Origin: Neoceratodus forsteri
Lineage: Eukaryota > Chordata > Ceratodontiformes > Ceratodontidae
Direction of reading: 5' to 3'
Length of the DNA: 64,000 nt
Assembly: GCA_016271365.2 (NCBI GenBank)
Contig: JADMNL010000023.1
Span: forward strand, 607,566,001 to 607,630,000
Numbering within the stretch: position 1 is the first letter of the stretch; every line of letters starts with the position of its first letter. This document shows positions 1-11,487 of this stretch, piece after piece. The position numbers and the translations under genes are program-made. Under the pieces are notes generated by a model that was not told the origin of the DNA, ran no database searches, and was given only the letters and a program-made list of their open reading frames with translations.

Positions 1-413
1 CAGAAGGTCATGGGTTCTCATCCCACACGGGTTTGGACTTGCACCTAAAAATCGCTGGCATCTGAGTGCAGTATTGGGGGTGCTGTACTGTTGGGGTGTG
101 CCGTCCTTCAGATGAGACATTAAACTGAGGTCCCTTCTGCCCATCCTGGTGTTGTCCTGGTCGGTGTCCAGGTAGAAGTAAAAGAACCCAGGGCACTCTT
201 TGCAAAGAGCAGGAACATTCCTGGTGCCCTGGCCAACATTCCCTTCACATAAACCAGTTCATACAATTATCCAGGCTGTGTGTGAGCCATGAAGTGCGAG
301 TATGGCCGCCACCCACATTCAGCTTCACTTACTAGTCTAGCATTTGCTTGTAAAGCACTTTGGGATACTGTGTATGAAAGTGCTACATAAATGCTGATTC
401 TTCTTCTTCTTCT
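1..413 (+). repeat. tRNA-headed SINE with L2-type 3' tail
   Basis: The copy starts with a B-box-like GGGTTCTCATCCC near 14-26 and lacks its A-box end. The body carries the motif CAGATGAGACATTAAACTGA (109-128) followed by a 'ccagggcac' block, known from widespread fish, shark and lobe-finned vertebrate SINEs. The 3' end is TGTAAAGCACTTTGGGA with CTACATAAATGCTG, the L2 LINE tail, followed by (TTC)n at 398-413. This means an L2-clade reverse transcriptase mobilised it. Exact subfamily not determined. Confidence 0.75.
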
Positions 414-1094
414 ACCAGCAATGTGAGAATTTGATGAAATTTGATAATGAACCCATCTCACATATTTATACACCCAACGAATTGCCCAGTTCATGTGGAA
501 AATTATGAAACTGCCAATTTGCAGGTGAAATTAGGCAACTTGTAATTCTGAGGCGTGAATTTTTGCAAGTTGCTGGCAAAGAAATTACACAAATTCCAGC
601 CCTTAGTTAAATAAATCCTCTCCCACCCACTGTGGTGTATTTGTAATTCCTTTTCACTTCCAAAACTTTTATATCTCTTAAATCCCTCCCATCTCCCCAC
701 CAGTGTCCTTCTTCACCTCCCTCTGCCCTGGTGAAGTTATTTGAAAATCAAATCTGAATTTGATCAGATGAAGTTATATATTTATATACACACTCCCCCA
801 CCAGCAAACACACTCCCTGCCTTTGCCCACCACCAAACACACTCCTCTGCCTCCTCCACCAGACTATATTTTACAAAAGACCCCTCACTAACTCCCTCTG
901 GCTCCACCACCCTCCTCCCCAACAAGCACCAGACCAAATATTTTATTGTTACCCTATAACAATAAAAGGAAGGCAATGGGTGGCAGAAACTGTTCCCCTC
1001 AAGCTGTGATGGAGGGTTGAGAATTTCTTGTATGTATTCTCCTGTACCCCCAGGTCGCACTGGAAGATGAGCAACTTGTTCAGTGTGCCTTCCT
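414..1094. other. Unassigned intronic sequence with C/A-rich stretch
   Basis: No family recognised. Positions 780-930 are an imperfect C- and A-rich run with repeated 'aaacacactccct' and 'ccaccag' motifs, which produces spurious open frames on both strands. The rest is AT-rich and looks single-copy. Confidence 0.5.
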
Positions 1095-2335
1095 GGTAAA
1101 ACATTTCAAAAAATAAATATAAAATCTGGACAGCCATGTATGCCAATGCTAGAAGTCTGGGAAATAAGACAACAGACTTGAGGCCACCATGGCTGAGGCA
1201 GGCCTAGATATTGTGTCCATCACCAAAACATGGTGCACTGACAACCATGGCTGGGAAATGCTCGCACTAGCTACACAATGCTTAGAAGGGACAGGGTAGA
1301 AAGGAAAGGTGGGGAATGGTACTTTATGTTATGGAAATCACCAAAGTGATGGAGGTACAGGAGGATGGGTAGGGTTGAGGTGTTATGGGCCAACTTCAGT
1401 CTGGAAATTGAGCCAACATTTGCATGGGAGTGGTATACAGGCCTCTGACTCAGGGAGAGGACATAGACAAAGAGATGTGTGAATACATAGGCAAAATGTC
1501 TCAGAAGGAGGTGATGCTGGGGGCTTTAATCTCACCAAATGTACAGTGGAACCTACCTGCTGCAGCATCAGCTAGGAGCACAGAAATCTTGGACTCCCCT
1601 ACAGGGGGCATTCCTCAGGCAGCTGATCAGTGAACCCACTTGGGGTGGGGCAATACTGGATCTAGTACTTGCGAATGAGGACAGTGTGGCTGGCGTCAGA
1701 GTGGGAAGTCAGCTTGGGGACCAGTGACCATTGCACAGTCTGGTTTAATATAAGAACAACCCAGCCGTGCAAGGGCAAGGGTCCTGGATTTCAGAAGGGC
1801 TGACTTTAAAAGATGTGGGAATGCATCCGAGAAGACCTGACAGAGAGATGTCAAGGAGGGGTGGAGGAAAATGGGCCAAATGAAAGAGAACATAGTAAAG
1901 GCTACGAACTTGGGTGTCAAGCAAATAAGCAAAAGCAGGCATAGACCATTATGGTTCTCAAGGGAAGTGGAAAAAGGTAAGGGCAAAAACAATGGCATTC
2001 AAAGGTATAAGTAGACCCGGAGAGAGGAGGACAGAGACGTGTATCTGGGGAAGCGGAGGGAGGCAGGCAAGGCAGTAAGGAGCACAAAAGCCCTAGCTGA
2101 GGAAAGAATAGCCCAGACAGTATCAAAGGGAGACAAGACTTTTCAGGTATATCAGCAGACAAGGCAGGTCAAGGAAGTATTGCATGGTTAATAAAGGAGG
2201 CAGGGGCTATGCTGAGGAGGACCAAGAAAAGGCACATATCTTGAACAAGTATTTCTGCTCAGTATTCACAGTTGAGGGGAAGGGCAGAACCACAAATAAG
2301 CACCAAGAGATTGAGGGGCAGGGAAATGGCAACCT
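1095..2335 (+). mobile_element. CR1 LINE fragment, ORF2 endonuclease to linker
   Basis: The fragment covers the 5' half of CR1 ORF2. At 1,139-1,245 the sequence encodes broken YANARSLGNK and IVSITKTWCTDNHGW, the APE-type endonuclease start and its 'ITETWW' block. Around 1,424-1,540 comes VVYRPLTQ followed by a decayed GDFNLPDVQW block. At 1,640-1,730 comes GGAILDLVLANEDSV, the usual LDLVLTN motif. The last 500 bp match the basic linker before the reverse transcriptase, ending near the 'NKYFCSVFT' block at 2,250-2,270. Frameshifts and stops make it dead. The reverse transcriptase and 3' end are missing. Confidence 0.85.
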
Positions 2336-2371
2336 GAGTATGTGTGTTATGTTGGGCTAAAGGCCCTTCTC

Positions 2372-2534
2372 AGGTGATGAAAGCACTCTTGGTTAGCCTT
2401 GAGCTTCAAAGTTCAAACCACCCAAGGTGGGCTGTTAACCCACCATAACGCATACACTGTTTTACCTTATTACTTATAAAACAGCCGCATAGGTGGGTTG
2501 AAGCAAGAGGTGAAGCAGAGTTCTTTCATCACCC
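2372..2534. repeat. Palindromic MITE-like hairpin
   Basis: Arms AGGTGATGAAAGCACTCT (from 2,372) and the complement of its right end, CTTTCATCACCC (to 2,534), pair with moderate mismatch. The inner motif GCTGTTAACCCACCATAACGCA recurs in a diverged form at 2,541-2,563 and inverted at 2,919-2,945. The whole 2,372-2,950 stretch may therefore be a complex DNA-transposon derivative. No target duplication was established. Confidence 0.45.
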
Positions 2535-3931
2535 AAGAGGGCTGTTAGATCACTATAATGCACCCCTGGAGTACCTTATTACAGTTATTAAATGGATCCT
2601 TTTAGTAAATTTGATATATTTTTTATAACATATTTTGTTGTGCTACTTTCAGGCAGGCTATTGGGCTGGTATAACAGCCCTGCTGAAAAGTGCCTTTTGT
2701 CCAGTCAGCAGCCAGCATTCTTTTCTACCTATTTCATACTTTTTATTAACATACATGCAGAGCCTAATCATATGTTGACCAAGGTTTAACACTATTTAAA
2801 AAAAATTATTTTGTAATAGCATTAAAGAATGACCAGGTTTTATGTTAATGGTCAGTCAGTGGTCAGTCAATAACCCTCTAAGAACTTCATAGCACTCTGC
2901 TACACCTTATGCCTTATTGCACCCCTGATGGTGATTAACAGCCTGCTATCACAACTCTTTGTCATGCTTTGTTGCTTAAATAGTGTTGGCTGACGGGGCC
3001 ATGTTCAAAGGCCAATGGTTCACTGCACTGACCAGACAATGCAAAATATACTGCCATGCACATGGTTATGAGGGACCAGGAACATAGGCACATCTGTCTA
3101 TTCAGCAGTTTTGGCTGTGCTACTGACCTCCATTGCAGTGCTGTTTTAGACTGCTGAAGCCTGATATCATGTCCTTATCCCCAACATGGTGCTGCCCCAA
3201 TTGTTGATAATACTAGCCCTGGAGTGGTCCACTGGTACCCATGCCCAACTTCCCAAGGGCATAAGCTCTCCTCCTGATCCACCTGTTCAGGATCCGCTTC
3301 TGCACTCCACACCATCACAATCACCTAAACCAACCAACCTACAGTAATAGTCGCATGGCCTTCTGCTTGTCACCTTGGTCCATCACTGTCTGAGTGCAAA
3401 TAAGAGTGATAATAGATGTTCCTTCCAACCGGCATCAGACTGATCAGCTACCTGTATCACTATTCCAATCACCTACCAAACCAAACTTTCAAACGAACTC
3501 AGTACCATATGGGCACAACACCCAGCCTTTAAGTGTGAGAATAAACCAAACTATGATGCACATTCTAAAATTAAATCTGTTACTACATTCAGTAGATATT
3601 CAGCAAAATAGCAATCAGCAGCATAGTCCCATCACTGATATGTTTCATTTTCTTGTAACATGTGTCACATTGAGAGTTTCTAATTCATATGATCAAGATG
3701 GAAAGGTATGGGGGGCGGATGAATGCACAGTTAACCAAAGGGTTAATCCTGAAATTGAGCAGGCAGCAGCCCAGCTGGGAGATGCTGATATCGCGGAAAT
3801 GCAGTTTGCTCAGATGGCTACTCCTCCTCAGTAACAAAATCCACTATTCAGACAGTGTACCAAATATTCAAGGGGGATTGGTTGCTGCTGCAAGTAACTT
3901 TATTGCCTTATTCATTTGAGGGCTTAAAAAT
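2535..3931. other. Unassigned intronic sequence
   Basis: The left 400 bp hold diverged direct and inverted copies of the motif in the preceding hairpin. From 2,975 onward no repeat family or host exon was recognised. An open frame at 3,394-3,834 has no domain, no family resemblance and no plausible splice context. Confidence 0.5.
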
Positions 3932-5290
3932 AAAATGTTTTATTTATTTTATTTATTTATTTATTAAATTTTGATGACTGAGTAGGCCCATTGGGCCCCA
4001 AAGGTCCCTTTTCAGGGGCAACCGGAAATAACATTACAGGGTGAGTCACACAGATGCAATTGGTTACAGAGTAAGTGCAGAATATTTAAACAGGTTACGC
4101 ACTCAATAGCAGTTTTCACAGTCGCTTCGATTGACCAGCAGTGATTGTATGATAAAACCCAGCCGTGGATGTCATTATGATGACATGAGGCATGAGGAGA
4201 GCAGTGGTAAACAAGTGAGAGGGTTAGCATCGGATTGTGGGGGAGGGCTGTCAGATGCCATTACAGTGACAGATGCTGTTCTCGGTCATGTGGGCCTTGA
4301 GCCTCGTGTGAAAGTTCAGAAGAGAAGGGCTTCCTGTACTGAAGGCGGAAGTTTGTTCCACAGGTAGGGGACAGTGTGGAGAAGGATTTGCCTCCCGTGT
4401 TAGTCCTAACTCTCGGAATTTCCAGCAGAGTCTGACCTGAGGTTCAAAGCCTTTGAGGGTTGTGTTTGGGACTGATGATTCCTTCTAGGCTAGGTGATCT
4501 AGCAAGGCTTAGTAACTTAAATGCTAAACAGAGCAGGGGTACCTAGCCAGAAGTGAATGACAGCCACTGTAGTTGGGCCAACGTTTCCACAGTGGTGCCT
4601 TTAGAGTGATCCTGAGTTGCGAACCAAGCTACCTTATAGTACAGAGTCTGTAGCCGGTTGAACTCCTGCTTGGACATGCCCGTAATACTGGGGCAGCGTG
4701 GTAAGTGTTGGAAGCAGGACACTAGAGGCAATTACGAGTCTAGATTCCGGCATAAGCTGGTCTTTAATCGGTACAGGGTCCCTAATTTACCATGGATGGT
4801 CCTGGTTACTTGGTCAACGTGGGTCTTGGAGGTGAGACCGTCTGCTCATTGTTAGACCTAGGTATTTTAGGAGTCCACCACATCAATACTTTTGCCGCAA
4901 GTGAGTGAAGCTGTAGGGACTTAGTCCTGTCTTGTCCAAGGGATCTGGGACCGAACAGCATGGCTTTTGTTTTGCCTGCATTGAGGACCATTCTGTTTGA
5001 TATTAGCCAGGAATCAAGGGTCGGAGGTCTGCTTGGAGGAGAGGGCCTAGCAAAGACAGATTATCCAAGGAACGGTAGATGACTCTGTCATCCGCATATT
5101 GAACGACCGAGCTTCCTTCGCAGTGGAGGTTTAGGTCATTGGCAAACAGAGAGAACAGGAGGGGACCAAGGATCGAGCCCTGTGGTACTCCCTCCTTTGG
5201 GTAGTGGGTCAGACAGCAACCCTTCCAAATGACCCTCTGTGTACGCCAGATAGCTCTCAAACCACTTGAGGGCAAGTTGGTCTGTTCACA
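3932..5290 (-). mobile_element. L2/Rex-like LINE, 3' part with RT remnant
   Basis: On the minus strand the element ends in an (AAAT)n-type tail, seen as tttatttattt at 3,940-3,965. Between 5,275 and 5,003 a reverse transcriptase segment reads EGVPQGSILGPLLFSLFAND, followed by QYADDRVIY, which is RT blocks 4 and 5 with the YADD active site. At 4,991-4,930 it continues as VLNAGKTKAMLF, the block after the active site. Downstream frames are broken. The 5' half (endonuclease) is absent, consistent with 5' truncation. The tail sequence is shared with the short insert at 34,656-34,717. Confidence 0.75.
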
Positions 5291-5784
5291 TATATCTTTC
5301 CTGACATCAGTTGGAACAGTACCTTAATGTTCAGAAATAGAACACTGTAATCTAGTAAAACAATATATGTGGTCGATGAACTCTATATGACGGATTCAAG
5401 TTATTTTAAAAAATAACCTGGCTTAAAGTTCTTAAACTTAGACCCCGCTTTGAGCCCAGTCTCCAGTTCCTGTGGAGACCTTCGAATGAAGGTGAACTAG
5501 CCAGAAACACATTTTCATGTTTCATGGAATGTTATGCTTTAAAGCACCATTATACAATGGCAAGAAAGAATCTTGGACTGTGATTGGTCAGTTTAGTTGG
5601 ACCCATGGCGTTATCTCAGCATAACACCACGGGTCTAGTCTCAACACTGTGAACCAATTGAGGATACTTTGGATTTGTCCATCTTGTTTGCATCTTCTCT
5701 TGAGAAACAAAATATTTTCTACACAAACACATTCTTTAAAATAAGTTTTTAAATTCTGCATATAACAACAAGACATTGTATAAT
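5291..5784. other. Unassigned intronic sequence
   Basis: Mildly AT-rich; no repeat family, exon or RNA gene recognised. Confidence 0.5.
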
Positions 5785-5929
5785 AGGAATAATGCCTCAG
5801 GGTGTGTGTCGTGCTGGGATTACATCACGCCTGAGATGTTGGATGCACTCAGCCTGCAACCTCATGCCCAACCCCCAGGCATGGCGCGTTATCCCAGCAC
5901 CCATATACACCCTGTTGTGCATTATTCCT
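5785..5929. repeat. Palindromic MITE, family A copy 1
   Basis: This is a 145-bp near-palindrome with perfect 11-bp ends AGGAATAATGC and GCATTATTCCT. Inside each arm is a GGGTGT...GTGCTGGGAT block, which also occurs in the hairpins at 42,239-42,372 and 46,346-46,484. The three share an AATAA...CAGGGTGTGG...TGCTGGGAT layout and so form one family. The size, lack of coding sequence and perfect ends fit a non-autonomous DNA transposon. The superfamily is unknown. Confidence 0.65.
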
Positions 5930-7789
5930 AATATTTGTTAGTTATCAAAATATAATGAATCCAACATAGTATAGTAATAATGTATATCTGTCACCCTTTA
6001 TCAGTGTATTTAATCTGCCTCCCTTATATATATCTAAAAGATTTAATAGTTTTGTCATTAATGACTCAAGTCAATATAAATAACTTCCATTTAGCATATC
6101 TCTGCTTTTGAGGTTACATTTTGTGGATATAGTATGATGGTGATAGAGCATATTTTGTAGGTAACTGAATTTGTATACATATTGTGTTTTGTTTGTTCAA
6201 TGGTGGACATGACAAGACAGCAGAAACTTTAAAAGGGAGTTCAAAACCACTGATCCTTCAGGAATAAAACAATATAGGAATAAAATGGATGTATCGATTT
6301 TGTGGGCCAGAAATAACTTTATTGATAAAAACGATAGGATTCAGTGTTTGCCAGCTAGCAAATACAGTCACTTTGAAATGCCGCTATATATATATTACCA
6401 AATATTTCAACAGCTAAAGACTGAATTTGAATATGTAGTGCTGTTTTCTTTGCAGTTGTCAGTGCCACTGCATTAAAATAGCATGACGTCACAATAGAAA
6501 AGCACCCTGGCCCCCCAGCTTTGCTTGTCTGACACTGGCCTGTCTCGGTGGCCTATGGTTTTCCTTCGAAACTGCGTGATATCAGTGAGTGACACCACCA
6601 CCTGTCCCATCCCACTGTGCTAGCTGCCAATGACTCCACTAGTCTTAGCTGATGCAGCATGCCTGCAGCAGAACCCTCCCAAGCAGCTGACCTATGCCTA
6701 CTACCTGCTCTCTGCTCCTGCTGCTCTCAAGTTCTTGCCCAGAGACTGAGCCCACCCAGGTCTGCAAGCACTGACCTTCCTAAGTGCTGACAGGTAGGCC
6801 AACCACATCTCTCTTCTTACTCTGTCCTGTCTCTAGTCTCTCCCACTGGCTAGGTCTCCTCACGATTGTGTGACTCCAGTATTAGTGTCTGTCACTGAGT
6901 CTTCTTCCCAGGTCTGCTGAGCTGCCCACCCAACCTGCCAATGGATCATGAGCCATGGCTGCTCCTAATTGCCCACCCACCAGCCACCTCCCTCGCAGTT
7001 ATTTTCTTGGTTTGGCTCTTTTGGCTTGCAGTGGTGAGGTGAAGGTTGAGGTGATATGTGAGTGCAACTGCTGCTGTCACACAATTCAGGTGGTAGGACA
7101 AAGCAAATGTTGGTTTTGAATGATCCAGTACTCCGCGATGCTGTGATAAGTAATGCAGCAATGTTATTGCTGCAAGCTGCTTACTCCAACTGCTGGAAAT
7201 GGCACTTAGCTCCACACAGACAGGACACCATGGCAGTGAGTGGGAGTAGGCCTCATGATGAATACATCATGTAATGGTTGAAACTGGGTACTGTGCTACA
7301 GTGGGCTAATTGAGTGGAGGAGGAGGAAAGTCTGATGCCACACTGCACTATTCGTGATCCTTTCAATCATTTTCTCCTCATTTCCTCATTTCACTTTTTG
7401 CCTCATGAGTGGCAGGGTTCTCATTTGTGTGACCTGGCACAGACCCAGTGACAGCCCTCAGGCCCCCCAGAAAAACTCACTGTCTGAGATGTGGCTAGAC
7501 TAGAGGAAGCTAACAAAAAGTAAGGCAAGAAGGAGCTTCTAGAAAATCTGTTGTTGGCCAGCCTGCTTTTTCTTACCACTTTCCAAAACTTTGGTCCTCC
7601 CTCCCTTTCTATTAGTTCTGCCTCTTCTCCTTCCTCCCTAATGTCTCTTCTTTCTGATTTTTGTTATCCTACTTGCAACTGCTTGTGATCCTTTCTCCTT
7701 TTCTCCATTGTCTAGTCTTGCCCTCTTCTTACTGTTCTGCTGTTTCTCTTTCTGTATATATTAGAGTGTGAGTGGTTTTCTAGATGCCG
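5930..7789. other. Unassigned intronic sequence
   Basis: 5,930-6,480 is AT-rich and looks single-copy. 6,500-7,260 is more GC-rich, without a recognised family. 7,560-7,760 is pyrimidine-rich on the plus strand. No splice-flanked coding frame of a teneurin was seen on the minus strand. Confidence 0.5.
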
Positions 7790-9010
7790 TTATTTACTAT
7801 TCTGCCTACAATATTTAAGATTCTGTTTGTAAAACTATATTACTGTATTTTATCTTGTTATATATCCCATCATCTTATTTGCCCTTGTTGTTGCTTTCTT
7901 GCACTCATGGAGTGCTTCAGATCACTAGCCATTATCACGCCCAGGTCCTTCTCCAGATATACTACAATATCCCATAACTCACTACCTGTGACACCAGAAT
8001 GTGGAAACACAAAATCCCAACAGTGGATTTTGCTTGTATTCATGTTTCAGGGATTTGGCCCCTCACCCCCCTTTACTTAATATAACAAACTTTGGGGGCA
8101 AAATCCCACTGTCTGGATTTTGTGTTTCAGGATTCTGATGTCAGGCTACAGGGTGTTGGGGTAGTAAGTTATGGGATACCGTAGTGATACCCTTCTCCTC
8201 CTTTGATGCAGATACCTGGACTCCACCAAGGTAGTTCTCCATCCTGGGATTCTTGGCACCAATGTGCATACCCTGCATTTTGACATTGAAGCCAAACTAC
8301 CAATTGAAGCCAAGCTGCCAGATCCTGGACCACTGCCCCAGCTTCTCCAGATCACCCTGTAGGTCCTGTATCCCCTGAGCTGTGTCCACTGTCCTGCAGA
8401 GCTTGGTGTCATCTGCGAATAGGCACATTTTTCCCTTAATCCCATCCCCAATGTCATTGATGAATATATTGAACAAAACTGACCTCATCATCAAGCCCTG
8501 CAGGACCCCACTGGTGACCTTTCTGGTGCCAGATAACTCTTCCCCTAGAACCACCTTCTGGGTTCTGTCCCTGAACCAGTTTTCCACCTGTCTGATCATC
8601 TTTTGCCCAACCCCAAGATCCACCAACTTTCTGATCAACGCTTTGTGGGGCACAGAGTCAAAGGCCTTGCTAAAATCAAGATAGAGGATGTCCACCAATT
8701 GATCCCTGTCTACTGTCTTAATGGCCCAGTCAAAGAAGTCAGTCAGATTCATGTGATGTGATCTCCCATCATGAACCTGTGTTGCTTCACATCCTGGAGA
8801 CCATGCTTCTAGATATTCTACCAGCCTTTCCTTAAGTATGGTTTCCATGAGATTGCACATGACTGAGAGACTGACTGGTCTGTAATTCCCTGGTCATCCT
8901 TTGGACCGCTTTTGGGAGGCACCACATGCTGTTCTCAAGTCCCACAGTACCATGCCTGACTCCAGTGATCTATTAAATAGGCCTGCCACTGGCACAACAT
9001 TCTTGCTAGT
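7790..9010 (-). mobile_element. CR1 LINE fragment, reverse transcriptase region
   Basis: On the minus strand a long frame at 8,860-8,297 carries the CR1 reverse transcriptase: LMETILKERLVEYLE, DFFDWAIKTVDRDQ, LDFSKAFDSVPHKALI, then decayed VTSGVLQG and the active site LFADDTKL. It continues at 8,290-8,145 and, beyond an inserted hairpin, at 7,984-7,790 with the block that normally reads 'KDLGVIISDDLK'. The element is 5' truncated near 9,010, and the 3' end is lost. The hairpin at 7,985-8,145 sits inside it. Confidence 0.88.
7985..8145. repeat. Palindromic MITE inserted in a CR1
   Basis: A 161-bp inverted repeat whose left arm (cctgtgacaccagaatgt, then aacacaaaatccca) pairs with its right arm (ending attctgatgtcagg). 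The perfect core on each arm is AACACAAAATCC, followed after a short gap by ACAGTGG. It interrupts the reverse transcriptase-to-3' transition of the surrounding CR1, whose frame resumes on both sides, so the hairpin is the younger element. It is unlike the family A hairpins. Confidence 0.65.
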
Positions 9011-9800
9011 CCCTGCTTATGATGTGGGACAGGAGTAGCCTTGGTGGGACCCCTACCGGATCAGTTCATCAGTATAGAGAATGGCGACACTAAAACCGGG
9101 TGCACCAGAGACAGTGCGGTGGGAATAGCGACAGGGTGCAAAACCGCTAAAGGATCTATCTGTAGTTGTGCACCCTGTCTCTTTTCCCTTGCAGAGAATA
9201 AGTCCTCTGCTTGGAGGAGGGTCCACCAAGCAGCTGCCATGGCTCGATGGGATGAGCCATGGGCAGCAATGGAAGCAGTGCATCTCGGATCAGGTATCGA
9301 ATCCGGTCCCAGATGCACGTAATTTTTCTTTAGTCACACTTTGTGCAATTACAAGTACACCTCTCCGGGTTGATTATTTTAGCTGTGGGCAGAGCTCACC
9401 GCAGAGCACAGACATATGACACCGGCACTATATTCCGCTGTATTGGCAGTGCAGTATATTGTTTCTGGATGATGTCTTGTGACATTATGACCCAGTGCAA
9501 TAGACCTATAGCCCTTCCAATCATATATTACCATGTTAATGTGTTGCTGTGGCACTTTGCCCATCTTGATATGAACCCCTTTGAGGCGGGAGCAATACTG
9601 TAACAATGCGCCTCTTATAGAATAAATATCATGTCAGGAAACCTGTTCAGCTGTGAATCATTTCCTCCAGAAATCTTTGGACATTTTGACTTGTAGATAT
9701 ACACAAGACACCAACAAAACAAGTAATCAACAGTATAACTTCCTACTGATGAAAAAGATTATAATTTAGTAGGAAAGCAACATTAACCTAAAACAATTAC
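9011..9800. other. Unassigned intronic sequence next to exon
   Basis: The sequence contains more CpG than its surroundings around 9,050-9,320 and an inverted pair GACAGGGTGCA / TGTGCACCCTGTC (9,130-9,181). Short open frames occur on both strands here, but none resembles a known protein and none has a host-exon context. It may be a fragment of an unrecognised DNA transposon. The last 200 bp are AT-rich intron leading from the donor site at 9,800. Confidence 0.4.
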
Positions 9801-10004
9801 CTGAGTATGTGGGTGCAATGTTTCTCTACCATATATCCCTAACAAGGCATCTTTTGCAAGAGAAACATTAAATTTTAGGTACACTGGGTGGTAGATAACA
9901 ATCTGAAAACGCCAAAACAATCCTGGAGGGATGGTCTGCATAACCTGTGTTCCGATTTCAACTTCTCCTGTATCTACTGATCGCTCTTTTGATATACTGT
10001 TTTT
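9801..10004 (-). CDS. TENM1: Teneurin-1 coding exon, pre-EGF extracellular linker
   Basis: Read on the minus strand, the exon is exactly 204 nt (68 codons) in phase 0 at both ends. It has acceptor GTTTTGTTTCTAG ending at 10,005 and donor GTAATTG starting at 9,800. The product begins [18 protein letters not shown], continues with [38 protein letters not shown], written here in two parts as [13 protein letters not shown] and DALLGIYGR, and ends in PHTQ. The PPGxFWR and LKFNxSL blocks are teneurin hallmarks. The [12 protein letters not shown] wording is the TENM1 version, as TENM2-4 carry PPGVFWRSQ or PPGIFWRSQ as I remember them. The segment links the membrane region to the EGF repeats. Near the end, [10 protein letters not shown] departs from the usual GRRxxPPxHTQ and seems one residue shorter. 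The next exon, expected to start with FDFV, is not in the window. Confidence 0.9.
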
Positions 10005-10587
10005 CTAGAAACAAAACAAAGCACATTGATTATGATTACATTACCAGATTAAATAATTGCGGTGACATTAATTTTCAAAATTGCTGTAACAATGCTTTTT
10101 ACTTAAGATAATTGGTAGTTATTGAAATACTTTTGAGAGAAAATAGGTTATGCAGGAACAGAAACCAATCAATCAAATTAAAAATCCATTAAAACATCCC
10201 ACAACAATTTCATAGTGTGGTGAAAGTAAAGTCTTGGTTAATTAAAACAGAATTAGAAATGCATCAGAAGAATAATAATATTCCTAAATCATTTAGAAGA
10301 TCAAGAAATGTCATAACAGCCAATAAGATGAAAGAACTTTTAAAAGTAACGTGTGAAAATGGTAAACAGCTATTTCACATCTGTGGTTATACTGTTACAG
10401 TCTGATTCATAATCCCTGTATTACTCTGTTTAAGGTGTTGCATATTACTGGCATTCTTTTGGACATCTGTTGTTAGATTCTGCTGGTTTAAAGTGTGTTT
10501 GTTACAGAATATGAATAAGTCCCAAGGAGCACGAAACAAGTATCTGTAGGTTTTGATTTCTGGTACAGTGGACAATGTTTAAAGCCA
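10005..10587 (-). other. Single-copy intron flank of TENM1 exon
   Basis: AT-rich sequence upstream of the exon acceptor on the minus strand. No repeat family recognised. Confidence 0.55.
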
Positions 10588-10682
10588 TGAAACAGTCAAT
10601 GCAAAAAGTGCAAGATTATGCACCTGGGGTGGAGAAACCCAGGAGGTCCTTATAAGAAGGCAGAGAACTACTTACATGTGGA
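10588..10682 (+). mobile_element. Short CR1 fragment
   Basis: Encodes a remnant of the CR1 block NAKKCKIMHLGWRNP (seen as caatgcaaaaagtgcaagat, then tatgcacctggggtgg). It lies on the opposite strand to the neighbouring CR1 copies and so is an independent fragment. Confidence 0.6.
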
Positions 10683-10689
10683 CATATGA

Positions 10690-11487
10690 CAAAACCAGCA
10701 GAATAAGACCATTAGGTCTATCTGGTCTTCACAGTGCAGGGTCCTCATCATAGGCTACTGACCCTGTTCCCCTCCCCAATCTGCCCTTCCTCCATCTGCC
10801 TTTCCCATTACCCTTTTTTTCCTCTTAATTGTCCCAGCTTCTCTTGAAGCTGCCCACAATCTTTATGGAAACCACTCCTTCAAGGAGCACATTCCAACCT
10901 GCTCTACCACCTCCTATGAAGAAGTGCCTCCTAGCTTTCTCCTGACCCTCCTCCCAACTTGAGACCATGTCCCTGCTTGTTTTGGTTCCACTAAACTTAA
11001 AGAAATTCTCTTTACCACTCTCTTTATTCCTTTTAAATACTTGAAGGTCTCAATCATGTCTCCCATCTCCTTACTCTCCTCCAGAGAGTACATGTTCAGG
11101 GCCTTTAACCTCTCCCGACACTCTCCCCAGCTATCCCATGATCATTGTTCTTTCCTCCTTAGGGCCGCCTCCAGCAGGTAATGTCCTTTTTTGTAGTAAT
11201 AGGCACCAGTACTGTACACATTATACTCCAGATTTGGGCTCATTAATGACCTGTACAATGGCAGTATTACCTCCTCTCATGCTGCTGATCCTATGGCAAT
11301 GCAGCTCAGCATTTTATTTGCCTTTGCTGCTACTTTCCTGCACTGTTTGGAGTGTTTCAATTCACTAATGATCATCATTCCCAGGTATTTCTCCTCCTCG
11401 ATGCAAATACCTGGACCCCACCTAAGGCTGTATTCAGTCCTCAGGTTCTTGGCTCCAATGTGCATAACTTTGCATTTCTTTGCATTG
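10690..11487 (-). mobile_element. CR1 LINE 3' end
   Basis: On the minus strand a frame at 11,504-11,277 reads FNAKKCKVMHIGAKN, then a decayed YLGMMIISELKHSKQCRKVA, the C-terminal part of CR1 ORF2. The remainder down to 10,690 matches the CR1 3' region and ends in 'taatggtcttattctgctgg' on the minus strand, the usual pre-tail segment. It abuts the next CR1 copy directly at 11,488. Confidence 0.8.

Noticed and set aside
3394..3834. 146-residue open frame on the plus strand
   Set aside because: No domain, low complexity resemblance only, no splice context or family match; expected by chance in 64 kb.
10588..11487. Second twin-priming candidate (plus fragment beside minus CR1)
   Set aside because: The antisense piece lies at the 3' side, not the 5' side, of the minus copy and repeats rather than precedes the same coding block.
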